From positions 1 through 29,669 of the IMG/VR virus record IMGVR_UViG_3300009151_000267: 29,669 nucleotides of DNA; one strand, given 5' to 3'. This document shows positions 22,175 to 28,695 of the stretch, piece after piece; position 1 is the first letter of the stretch; each line of letters starts with the position of its first letter. Made by a program: the position numbers and the translations under genes. The notes under the pieces were generated by a model. It was not told the origin of the DNA and did not search any database. It saw only the letters and a list, made by a program, of their open reading frames with translations. The stretch is from a virus.

Positions 22175-22410
22175 AAGACATAGAAAAAAAAGGTTGGTTG
22201 CCCATTGAGATTTGCGATATGGCAATGATGGCAATGAAGAAAGAATCTGACGTGGCCATTCAGGAACAAGCGGAACGCATCAAAGCACTTGAGGAAGCCG
22301 GGAACAGACTCGCCCTATTGATGACCAATGGGACGATGTCAGAAATCCGTCAAGCCCTGTGGTCGTGGAGGGAATTGAATCCAAAGAAGAAGGATGACTC
22401 TAATGGATAA
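22171..22410 (+). CDS. Small helical protein of unknown function, 79 aa
   Basis: ATGA-coupled to the ERF gene. The sequence has a Met-rich helix (EICDMAMMAMKKESDVAIQE), continuing as a likely coiled coil to about residue 52, and a second helix with Trp (IRQALWSWRELN). The tail is charged. No motif is recognised. Tight coupling to ERF suggests co-translation and perhaps a partner role, but this is context only. Confidence 0.65.
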   Translation: MKDIEKKGWLPIEICDMAMMAMKKESDVAIQEQAERIKALEEAGNRLALLMTNGTMSEIRQALWSWRELNPKKKDDSNG

Positions 22411-22681
22411 AGTAGAAGCAATCACGCTCATTCACCAACTTGAATGTGAAGTGAACTATTGGAGAATTGAAGCACAGACGGATCACGACAGATGGTTGCG
22501 TGTGTTGGAAGAATTGGAGAAGTATCGTTGGCAACCGATTGCAACCGCACCATTCAAACAAAGAGTCATCGTCCTGTTTGGAAATGGTCAAGTTGGCACA
22601 ATGATTTTTGATGATGCAAGCGACTTTAAGACAACTTATTCAACGCATTGGATTCCATTGCCAACTTTGCAAAAACAATGA
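22403..22681 (+). CDS. DUF551-like small protein, 92 aa
   Basis: After a helical N-terminus (about 1-40) comes YRWQPIATAPFKQRVIVLFG (about 41-60), close to the Trp-x-Pro-Ile-x-x-x-Pro motif of DUF551-type phage and plasmid proteins, followed by a beta-rich end with HWIPLPTL. The family is widespread in phages but without established biochemical role. ATG 22403 is chosen because AAGGA lies about 9 nt upstream. ATG 22394 is in frame as an alternative. It overlaps the stop of the previous gene by 8 bp and the next start by ATGA. Confidence 0.7.
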   Translation: MDKVEAITLIHQLECEVNYWRIEAQTDHDRWLRVLEELEKYRWQPIATAPFKQRVIVLFGNGQVGTMIFDDASDFKTTYSTHWIPLPTLQKQ

Positions 22682-22764
22682 ATGATTTTGTTGAAAATGT
22701 TTTGCTGGTAACATTTGTAATTGTTTTCTATTCCTCACTTATATTTGTTTTATTTAAGTTATAA
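22678..22764 (+). CDS. 28-residue single-pass membrane micropeptide
   Basis: ATG overlaps the preceding stop (ATGA). The peptide is MNDFVE followed by a roughly 19-residue hydrophobic span (VLLVTFVIVFYSSLIFVLF) and Lys-Leu. It is T-rich, unlike its neighbours. Its open, coupled arrangement makes translation likely. It could insert in the host membrane, as some superinfection-exclusion or antiholin peptides do, but no function can be assigned. Confidence 0.5.
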   Translation: MNDFVENVLLVTFVIVFYSSLIFVLFKL

Positions 22765-22772
22765 ATCAAACA

Positions 22773-22904
22773 ATGAAAAAGGGACACAAACTTTCCAAGA
22801 AACGCTCATCGAAGTTTATGCAAGTGGTGACTGCTCGCTGGGTGGAAGTGTTTTCAGAAAACCAAAGACTCAAAGCGGAGATTGCTAAATTGAAAACAAA
22901 ATGA
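22773..22904 (+). CDS. Basic 43-residue protein of unknown function
   Basis: The N-terminal third is very basic (MKKGHKLSKKRSSK), followed by an amphipathic helix (VVTARWVEVFSENQRLKAEIAKLKTK) with Leu/Ile spacing that would allow dimerisation. It is preceded by AATCAAACA and coupled by ATGA to the next gene. A nucleic-acid-binding or small regulatory peptide is plausible. It has no recognised family. Confidence 0.55.
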   Translation: MKKGHKLSKKRSSKFMQVVTARWVEVFSENQRLKAEIAKLKTK

Positions 22905-23164
22905 GTGAACGATCCGAACGCTGGGCAACTGCACCGGAAGCGATGCGTGCAATGGCTTACAAAATGCCACGCAAATCACACGCAATATTCTTGGTCATTG
23001 ATGGTCGTGTTGAGAATCCTGAATTCGTGGTCTGGACGCTCAAAGGTTTCCGGGAAGAATTGTGGAAGTGGAAACGCAAAGACAATCGAGTTGCAGGAAA
23101 CCACATCGAGTATTGGGCCAAGCACGATGGGGACTTCTACAAATTCAACATCAACGAAAAATGA
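22901..23164 (+). CDS. Small protein of unknown function, 87 aa
   Basis: Alpha/beta protein with a helical start (SERSERWATAPEAMRAMAYKM), then a probable strand-turn-strand (SHAIFLVIDGRVENPEFVVWTL), a basic helix (FREELWKWKRKDN) and an aromatic end. Starts and stops are coupled to both neighbours by ATGA. There is no catalytic motif. It is one of a run of small genes of unknown role between ERF and the exonuclease. Confidence 0.65.
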   Translation: MSERSERWATAPEAMRAMAYKMPRKSHAIFLVIDGRVENPEFVVWTLKGFREELWKWKRKDNRVAGNHIEYWAKHDGDFYKFNINEK

Positions 23165-23424
23165 AACCAACCAAACAACAACCAGAAAAGCCCCCGGTGT
23201 GCATTACAAGACTTGCGTCATCGACCCCAGAACCTTATGCCTTGTTCATAATGCTGGACGGTGAACCCCATTGTGAGATTGCGGAAAAGAACCCCAGAGC
23301 GTTCCAGCGATCCATCGACACTTGGTGCAAGAAAACTTTACCGACCCTTGAGCGAAGTGTCGTGCGATACTTTATGCGTGGCCGCACCGATTCAGGACTC
23401 GACATCATCGAGTGCAGACCCTAA
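23161..23424 (+). CDS. Small protein of unknown function, 87 aa
   Basis: Mixed protein with Pro/Lys/Gln-rich N-terminus (MKPTKQQPEKPP), then strands (YALFIMLDGEPHCEI) and helices (RAFQRSIDTWCKKTLPTLER), ending IIECRP. Four Cys are spread out and do not form an obvious zinc site. ATG 23161 overlaps the preceding stop. The longer frame from 23062 lies inside the previous gene and is rejected. Unknown function. Confidence 0.65.
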   Translation: MKPTKQQPEKPPVCITRLASSTPEPYALFIMLDGEPHCEIAEKNPRAFQRSIDTWCKKTLPTLERSVVRYFMRGRTDSGLDIIECRP

Positions 23425-23439
23425 TTTCCCAACACACCA

Positions 23440-23784
23440 ATGACCAACCGAGAACAAATCCGCAGACGCTTAATGGAAATCCGTGAACACTTAATTGATT
23501 TGGAGTATTTAGCAGACACGGAAATTGTTGGTGAAGATGCTCGTCACTTGTTGAACGATGTTCACCGGGCGAAGGCCGAACAAATGCACGTCAATCCAGA
23601 CACCGTTGACGAACTGTATTTGGTAAAACCACTTTATGATCGCCTGAAATCAATTAAGTGTTCGCTACGTTGTTTGCAAGGAACGATTGAACGTGCAGAC
23701 GAAGCGATTGAAGAAGCGTTGGATGCTATGAATTACATTTCAAGCGAAATTGAAGATGCCAACGAAACTGATGACGATTTATAA
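23440..23784 (+). CDS. Helical protein of unknown function, 114 aa
   Basis: Two long helices: REQIRRRLMEIREHLIDLEY (about 4-23) and a coiled-coil-like region from about 65 to 100. An acidic tail ends in ETDDDL. The leader TTTCCCAACACACCA has no G. No membrane span or enzyme motif is seen. The acidic C-terminus and helical hairpin would suit a binding partner of the neighbouring recombination proteins or of a host DNA-binding protein (inference). Confidence 0.6.
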   Translation: MTNREQIRRRLMEIREHLIDLEYLADTEIVGEDARHLLNDVHRAKAEQMHVNPDTVDELYLVKPLYDRLKSIKCSLRCLQGTIERADEAIEEALDAMNYISSEIEDANETDDDL

Positions 23785-23820
23785 TTTGAACAAACCCAAA
23801 AACTAAACCAAAACAAACCA

Positions 23821-24627
23821 ATGCCCAACATAATCAAAACCCGCAAAGAATACGATGCACTCACAAACCACTTGAACTATTCAGGTGCGAAAATGTTGCT
23901 CGTTTCACCAGCCCATTATAAAAACTATTTAACGCAACCCAGAGAGGAAACCAAAGCGTTGCGTGTCGGATCACTAACTCACGCAAAGGTTCTTCAGCCA
24001 GAAATCGTTGATGAAACTTTCATTGTCTCGCCAGAGTTGGATAAGCGGACGAAGGACGGAAAGGCCGCCTTTGAATCATTCCTCGCCACGGCAGGAACAA
24101 AGATTGTGATTTCAAAAGACGAATGGCAACTGACAGAGGATGTCGCAAACACGATGAAGCAAATCATTGGCCGCATCGGTGTGACGTTCCTCAAGACAGA
24201 ATTTATGTTCACCGCAGAGTTGGGTGGTTGTCCGGTGAAGGTTGCGATTGATGCCCTAGGCGATGACGATTTCCTGTATGATCTCAAGACGTGCGAATCG
24301 GCATCTCCAAAAGATTTCCTCCGTTCGGTGATTCAATACCGTTACGCATTGCAACAATACTTCTACCGTTCAGCATTTGAATCAGCGTTCAAATCACGCT
24401 TGAAGGGTTTCAGATTTATAGCAGTCGAAAAAGAGGCCCCATTTGCAGGAGCAGTTTTTGAATTAGGGCCTGAAGTGATGACATCAGCGTCATTTGATTT
24501 TGAGAAGGTGTTGAAACTTTATAAATCTTGCACCGAGTTGGATGTGTGGCCGTCTTACCCAGAGGAAGTGCAAGTCATCGACATCAACGCAAAGCCCACC
24601 GCAACCACCCCGATTAACTTTGCTTAA
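23821..24627 (+). CDS. RecE/exonuclease VIII-type PD-(D/E)XK exonuclease, 268 aa
   Basis: Degrades one strand of duplex ends to supply 3' single strands to the ERF protein. The N-terminal block LNYSGAKMLLVSPAHYKNYL (about 18-37) and RVGSLTHAKVLQP (about 48-60) are characteristic of the PF12684-like exonuclease domain. They are followed by DKRTKDGKAAF. The nuclease core shows Glu127, Asp144 in KVAIDAL, then YDLKT with Asp154 and Lys156, the D-(D/E)xK signature. The downstream helix has QYRYALQQYFY (172-182), matching the QxxxY type motif. The leader is 36 nt of nearly only A and C. Immediate neighbours support a recombination module. Confidence 0.92.
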   Translation: MPNIIKTRKEYDALTNHLNYSGAKMLLVSPAHYKNYLTQPREETKALRVGSLTHAKVLQPEIVDETFIVSPELDKRTKDGKAAFESFLATAGTKIVISKDEWQLTEDVANTMKQIIGRIGVTFLKTEFMFTAELGGCPVKVAIDALGDDDFLYDLKTCESASPKDFLRSVIQYRYALQQYFYRSAFESAFKSRLKGFRFIAVEKEAPFAGAVFELGPEVMTSASFDFEKVLKLYKSCTELDVWPSYPEEVQVIDINAKPTATTPINFA

Positions 24628-24649
24628 TTTACCAACCAAAAACAAACCT

Positions 24650-25150
24650 ATGAACCCACCATCATCATTCCCAGAATTCAAAGCAATCGAAACTTCTGGA
24701 ACATACATTGTCAAAGTCAGCACCCCGAAAGAGGACAAGATTGAGAAGCACTATAAAAAGAACACCAACGGTTTTGCCACCGCACGGATCTATTTCAGCA
24801 CCGGAGACAACAAGACCGGGAGCGTTTATCTTTCAACTGAATGGGGCAAGTCGCTTGCAATCTTTGTTGGTAAATTCTCTGGCACATTTGCCAAAGACCC
24901 TTCTCCCAAAATGTCCGTTGAACAGTTAATCAAGTATGTCTCCCCAGCGTGGGGTCAGCGTGCGGAAGTTGAATTGGAAGTCACTCCAACAACAGAGTGG
25001 CAAGGCAAACCCCAATTCAAATACAAATTCAAAAAGATAACACGCTTGGACGGCCAGCAATCGACATTCAAAGCGTCAGCACCTTCAAAGGATTCATCCG
25101 AGTCGGCCGCACCATCACCTTCCGCACCAGAGTTTGACGCTCCATTCTAA
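24650..25150 (+). CDS. SSB-like protein with acidic C-terminal tip, 166 aa
   Basis: Probable single-stranded DNA-binding protein. Residues about 15-130 look like an OB fold: GTYIVKVSTPKED, ATARIYFSTGDNKTGSVYLS, RAEVELEVTP, FKYKFKKITRL. A flexible Ser/Ala/Pro/Lys linker (about 131-158) leads to EFDAPF at the very end. Bacterial SSBs end in a DDDIPF-like tip that recruits partner proteins, and this tip keeps Asp and the terminal Pro-Phe. It lies between exonuclease and kinase genes. The longer frame from 24542 lies in the exonuclease gene and is rejected. ATG 24650 follows AACAAACCT. Confidence 0.75.
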   Translation: MNPPSSFPEFKAIETSGTYIVKVSTPKEDKIEKHYKKNTNGFATARIYFSTGDNKTGSVYLSTEWGKSLAIFVGKFSGTFAKDPSPKMSVEQLIKYVSPAWGQRAEVELEVTPTTEWQGKPQFKYKFKKITRLDGQQSTFKASAPSKDSSESAAPSPSAPEFDAPF

Positions 25151-25758
25151 TGGAAACACCTGTCTCACTCCGCAAGACGCTCATTCTCATCACCGGGTTT
25201 GCACGTTCTGGAAAAACAACCCTTGCGGATGGGATTGTTGCTGGTGCTAAATCAGAAGTTTCTCACTTCAATTTTGCCGATGCGTTGAAGCAATCCTGCG
25301 ACACTTGGATGTCACTCTTGGACATCGGTGAAGCGGATTCGGAGAATTCATTTTACAACGAAGAATTCAAAGTGAAGCATCGTGGGTTTCTGGTAAGTGC
25401 TGGAGAGTTTGCACGCTCCATTGACCCAGACGTTTTCGCACGATCCGTCATCAGGCATTGCGATATGCGTGCAAGTTATTGTGCGGACGAAAACATTGAT
25501 TGCGTGGTCGTGTGTTCCGATTGGCGATACCCAAATGAATTCTACGCACCCTTTCTCGAACTGACGATGGATGGCTGGCAGATTGTCACCATTCACATTG
25601 AGTCAGTTGGTGTTCTCCCGGCTAATGAAGTTGAAGGATTGACCATCGGCCAAATCGTCAGGGACATTCCCATTTCCTATTCGTTCGTGTTCTCCCCTGA
25701 CTCCGCACAGGTTATTCGAGACGAAGGAAAACACATCGCTCGCCAACTTAACATTTGA
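25150..25758 (+). CDS. Deoxynucleoside monophosphate kinase-like P-loop protein, 202 aa
   Basis: Walker A GFARSGKT at 16-23, then the helix TLADGIV and FADALKQ, as in phage dNMP kinases (T4 gp1-like), which phosphorylate dNMPs from host DNA breakdown. DWRYPNEF (about 123-130) fits the substrate/lid region seen in this family. The end is Arg/Asp-rich (QVIRDEGKHIARQL). The ATG overlaps the previous stop (TAATG). It would supply dNTP precursors near the SSB and helicase genes. The family could also be read as a generic adenylate-kinase-like protein. Substrate is not shown by sequence. Confidence 0.75.
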   Translation: METPVSLRKTLILITGFARSGKTTLADGIVAGAKSEVSHFNFADALKQSCDTWMSLLDIGEADSENSFYNEEFKVKHRGFLVSAGEFARSIDPDVFARSVIRHCDMRASYCADENIDCVVVCSDWRYPNEFYAPFLELTMDGWQIVTIHIESVGVLPANEVEGLTIGQIVRDIPISYSFVFSPDSAQVIRDEGKHIARQLNI

Positions 25759-25763
25759 ACACA

Positions 25764-26108
25764 ATGGTCTGTTCATTTGAAAACCAAAGACGCTTGAACC
25801 TTGCCCAGCGTGCTTACGTTCTTGGTGTTGATTATGAGCGAGCAAAGTTTCTTGCAACCTGTTCGCACCACGACCCAGAGAACCCAGAACAAAGCATTCC
25901 GCACAACCCAATGAATCAACTGATGGAAGCAATCAGGATGGGAATCGGTTTGCGTGACACCGCTTTAATGATGAAGATGAAACAATGTGATTTGAAAGCG
26001 GTGGGTTTGCCGTTCAAGTGGAGATCTACGATGACACGTCCGTCTGGTAAAGGTGGATACAATCTTATGTCTCCTGTTGTGAACGACCCAATCAAATGCA
26101 ACCGATAA
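25764..26108 (+). CDS. Early protein of unknown function, 114 aa
   Basis: Soluble, partly helical and basic at the end. The motif CSHHDPENPEQ (about 34-44) is a Cys/His cluster without a clear partner. The segment MNQLMEAIRMGIGLRDTALMMKMKQCDL (about 53-80) looks helical with an HTH-like turn. No family is recognised. TTG 25755 is an alternative start three codons upstream, but ATG 25764 is preferred. Confidence 0.6.
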   Translation: MVCSFENQRRLNLAQRAYVLGVDYERAKFLATCSHHDPENPEQSIPHNPMNQLMEAIRMGIGLRDTALMMKMKQCDLKAVGLPFKWRSTMTRPSGKGGYNLMSPVVNDPIKCNR

Positions 26109-26115
26109 AAACTTT

Positions 26116-26883
26116 ATGAGCAAAACCAAACCCATCAAATTTATTTTCGCTTCTGACAGCCACGGTGATATGGCCTGTGAGGAAAGTCTTGCGGCCTTGT
26201 ATGCCTACTGCTCCGACTTTCGCCCTGACCTCCGCATAGCAGGGGGAGACCATTATGATCTGCGTTCACTCCGCAAGGGTGCAATGGGTGACAGAGAAGG
26301 TGCAGAGTCACTCAAAATGGATTTAGAAATGGGACACGACTTCCTCCGCAAGTTTCGCCCGACACACCTTTTGAAAGGCAATCACGAATTCCGTTTGCAA
26401 GCGATGGCACGCAACCATCCGTCAGGGCCTGTCCGTGATTACTGCCAAGACAAGGATGATGAAATCAATTCAGTCGCTCGCAAAGCAGGATGCAAAACAA
26501 TTCTAAATTACCACGGCAAATTGGGCTTGCTCCGCATCGGGCCTTTGTCGTTCCACCACGGCATTGGTAGCAATCTGCTCAAGATGGGTAAGCACTACAC
26601 GGCAGGCGGTGTCGCTGGTGGTGCGTTTTTCTGTGGTCACGGACACACCGGGCATCAGGTCAACTTGGATCAGTTTGGTGGCGGGGCGGCTTATATGTCA
26701 CCCTGCCTCGCACGCATTGATGATTTGGAGTATGCCCAGAATTATATGGGAACGGCAAAATGGAACAACGGTTTCATTGCTGGTTGGTATATGGGCAACG
26801 ATTGGAAAGCGTGGATCATACACCGCATCGGCAAACGCTGGTTGTGGCAAACGGAATTAAAAACTTGGGAACACAAGAAATGA
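26116..26883 (+). CDS. Calcineurin-like metallophosphoesterase, 255 aa
   Basis: Two-metal phosphoesterase. The motif set is complete: DSHG (Asp14, His16), GGDHYD (Asp45, Asp48), GNHE (Asn89, His90, Glu91), SFHHG (His147 or 148) and GHGHTG (His175, His177). Similar phage enzymes act on nucleotides, cyclic nucleotides or DNA/RNA ends, so substrates cannot be chosen from sequence. An insert of about 30 residues (DREGAESLKMDLEMGHDFLR) lies between motifs 2 and 3. The start follows AAAAACTTT without SD. The stop overlaps the next ATG. Confidence 0.92.
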   Translation: MSKTKPIKFIFASDSHGDMACEESLAALYAYCSDFRPDLRIAGGDHYDLRSLRKGAMGDREGAESLKMDLEMGHDFLRKFRPTHLLKGNHEFRLQAMARNHPSGPVRDYCQDKDDEINSVARKAGCKTILNYHGKLGLLRIGPLSFHHGIGSNLLKMGKHYTAGGVAGGAFFCGHGHTGHQVNLDQFGGGAAYMSPCLARIDDLEYAQNYMGTAKWNNGFIAGWYMGNDWKAWIIHRIGKRWLWQTELKTWEHKK

Positions 26884-27137
26884 AACAGAAAAAACCAGAC
26901 CCTGTGTTGCTGGCTATAATGTCGGACATAAACAAAACCGCACAGACTCCACCCGAAGGATTCAAAACTGTTCAGCAATGGGCAGACACTTGGGGATTTA
27001 AGCGTGATCGCACACTAGACTATTTAACCAGAGGAATGAAAAATGGAACGATTGAGAAGAAAATGTTCCGTGTTGCAATTAGCCAAAGACACATCATCAC
27101 ACCACTTCCTCACTACGGATTGAAAAAGAAAACTTAA
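26880..27137 (+). CDS. Small winged-helix/HTH-like protein, 85 aa
   Basis: Central segment TVQQWADTWGFKRDRTLDYLTRGMKNGTIEKKMFRV (about 28-63) has a helix-turn-helix layout followed by a wing-like strand. The Lys-rich C-terminus ends GLKKKT. It may be a small DNA-binding regulator or origin/loader factor before the helicase. ATGA overlap with the phosphoesterase gene indicates coupling. The longer frame from 26760 is inside that gene. Regulator versus loader cannot be separated by sequence. Confidence 0.6.
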   Translation: MKQKKPDPVLLAIMSDINKTAQTPPEGFKTVQQWADTWGFKRDRTLDYLTRGMKNGTIEKKMFRVAISQRHIITPLPHYGLKKKT

Positions 27138-27153
27138 ACCAAACAACAACCCA

Positions 27154-28461
27154 ATGCCCAACCAAACCAACACCGCCTCGCCCGAAGCGGAAAGATTCCT
27201 GCTGGGAGTGTGCTTGCGAGATTCGCTTCCACTTCCAAAAGGTTTAATCCCATCGGACTTCATTGAACCGACTCACCAAGAGATTGCGGCCACAATCCTG
27301 CAACTTGCGGACGAAGGAATCTCTGCCGATGAATTGACCGTCACCGTCCGTCTCCGGGAAAACAAATCCGCAGTCGATACTTTCTACGTTTCGTCACTCA
27401 CCACGGAAACAGGTTTCTCCGCATACAATTCTGCGTGGGGTGATTCCATCAAGCGTTATTCAATCCTCCGCACCATTTCCAACATCGCACGAAAGACGGC
27501 AGAGTTGGCAAACGACCCAGCAAACGACCCAGACAGAATTCTTGCCTATTACGAAGGGAGCATCAAAGCAATTCAGGGCCGTGAAGAAAAGAAAGGTTCG
27601 TTGGTTGAATTCAAGAAAGAGGATTTGCTGGCATTCGATAGACAGAACGATCCAAACTCCGTGCTTGGCAATCGCTGGCTATGCAAAGGCGGTTCGGCAC
27701 TCTGGGTGTCGCAATCGGGAGTCGGTAAATCTTCTTTGTGTATGCAGGCGGCAATCCGGTGGTCAGTCGGAAAAGATTTCTTTGGCATCAAACCAAAGCA
27801 CCCACTACGCATCGCCATTTTGCAAAAGGAAAACGATTTCGGAGACACCGGGGAGGCCTTCTCCGATGTGTTCAATGGTCTGATGCTTCACCCACCTGAA
27901 CAACGTTTGCTGGAGGACAACTTGGCAATCTTCCGTGACACCGTTTCGTTCGGTGCAGACTTCATCGCCACGCTCCGCAATCTCATTTCCACGCACCGGG
28001 CAGATTTGGTGTTCGTTGACCCTTTGCTTGCGTTCTCCGGCATTGACGTGGCCAACCAACAGGAAGCGTCAAAGTTTTGCCGTGTCGATTTGGACGGTGT
28101 GCTTGCGGAGACAGGTTGCGTGTTGATTGCGATGCACCACACCACCAAGCCACGATCCGCAAAGGACAAGGAAGGCCAGACGGTTGCAGATATGGCCTAC
28201 GCAGGAAGTGGGGCGGCCGAATTCACAAACTATTTTCGAGAAGTCGGTGTGCTGGTTCGTCAGTCAGGGGAAGAACCTGTGTTCAAGTTTGGATTCACCA
28301 AGCGTAGGGGTCGCACCGGGATGAAGGATTTGAACGGAGATTTTGCTGGGGAAATCCTCATTCGCCACGCTCGCCAGAAGGGTTGCATACGCTGGGAATA
28401 CGCAGACCCATCCGAAGTCGGCTCACAGACACCCTCTCAATCGCTCAAAAAGGGGTCGTAA
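27154..28461 (+). CDS. Replicative helicase, DnaB/RepA-type RecA ATPase, 435 aa
   Basis: Probably unwinds DNA at the phage fork. The N-terminal part (about 8-140) has PEAERFLLGVCL and HQEIAATILQLADEG, matching the DnaB N-terminal helical domain. A linker (about 140-170) leads to the RecA core: Walker A SQSGVGKSS (186-194), a hydrophobic strand into LVFVDP (Walker B Asp289), and MHHTTKPR (327-334), the motif H region of RepA/AAA_25 ATPases. The C-terminus is Lys/Arg-rich with a Ser tail. The leader AACCAAACAACAACCCA is free of G. It is the last gene of the early block, just upstream of the structured gene-free stretch. Confidence 0.9.
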   Translation: MPNQTNTASPEAERFLLGVCLRDSLPLPKGLIPSDFIEPTHQEIAATILQLADEGISADELTVTVRLRENKSAVDTFYVSSLTTETGFSAYNSAWGDSIKRYSILRTISNIARKTAELANDPANDPDRILAYYEGSIKAIQGREEKKGSLVEFKKEDLLAFDRQNDPNSVLGNRWLCKGGSALWVSQSGVGKSSLCMQAAIRWSVGKDFFGIKPKHPLRIAILQKENDFGDTGEAFSDVFNGLMLHPPEQRLLEDNLAIFRDTVSFGADFIATLRNLISTHRADLVFVDPLLAFSGIDVANQQEASKFCRVDLDGVLAETGCVLIAMHHTTKPRSAKDKEGQTVADMAYAGSGAAEFTNYFREVGVLVRQSGEEPVFKFGFTKRRGRTGMKDLNGDFAGEILIRHARQKGCIRWEYADPSEVGSQTPSQSLKKGS

Positions 28462-28695
28462 AGGCGATTTGATTTCAAAAGGGTATCAATACACCAATAC
28501 CGCTATAATGACCCACTTTGATTTAACCAATAGGATTGCACCTGTCGGGGGTATTTCAATCCATAATCCTCCTACGGAGGATAGAACACTCCACCTGTGG
28601 TGGTGTCGTGTTCTTGGGATACAGGTTTCTGTCAGCACGATACAGGCAGGACGCTTGGTGCGTCCCTGTATCTATCCATTTAGAGATACAATCAA
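28462..28695 (+). ncRNA. Multi-hairpin gene-free stretch: candidate structured leader RNA or replication origin
   Basis: No gene is seen on either strand. In order: an inverted repeat GGTAT/ATACC (28482-28501), TATAAT (28504-28509), a GGATTG/CAATCC stem (28533-28562), ATCCTCC-TAC-GGAGGAT (28566-28582), and AGAACAC/GTGTTCT enclosing CCACC-TGT-GGTGG (28583-28614). A 13-bp stem of GATACAG/CTGTATC and GGACGC/GCGTCC follows (28639-28672, 3-nt bulge). GTATCT (28668-28673) can alternatively pair with AGATAC (28684-28689), which excludes the previous stem. GATACA occurs three times directly and once inverted. The last alternative stem ends 6 nt before ATG 28696. There is no T run, so these are not intrinsic terminators. 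This reads as a leader RNA, a trans-acting RNA or an origin next to the helicase gene. Confidence 0.55.
28504..28509 (+). promoter_or_regulatory. TATAAT -10 candidate upstream of the hairpin region
   Basis: Perfect -10 hexamer. No consensus -35 lies at 16-18 bp and no TGn precedes it. A small GGTAT/ATACC inverted repeat ends 2 nt upstream and could be an operator. If used, transcription would start near 28516 and place all downstream hairpins in the RNA. Confidence 0.4.

Noticed and set aside
26915-26920. TATAAT inside the small HTH gene after the phosphoesterase
   Set aside because: It is within coding sequence, without extended TGn or a -35 box at the right distance.
28196-28205. Reverse complement of part of the 15-bp late element inside the helicase gene
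   Set aside because: It is a 10-base match explained by common Ala-Gly codons.
19258-28488. GGGTATCA shared upstream of the TATAAT sites at 19289 and 28504
   Set aside because: An 8-bp match between two stretches of about 170 and 230 bp is expected by chance about half the time, and distances to TATAAT differ (31 and 23 bp).
28540-28570. tRNA-like T-arm (TTTCAATCC) in the hairpin region
   Set aside because: No acceptor stem, D-arm or anticodon arm of proper size can be drawn around it.
28566-28672. Intrinsic terminators after the helicase gene
   Set aside because: The stems are strong but none is followed by a T run.
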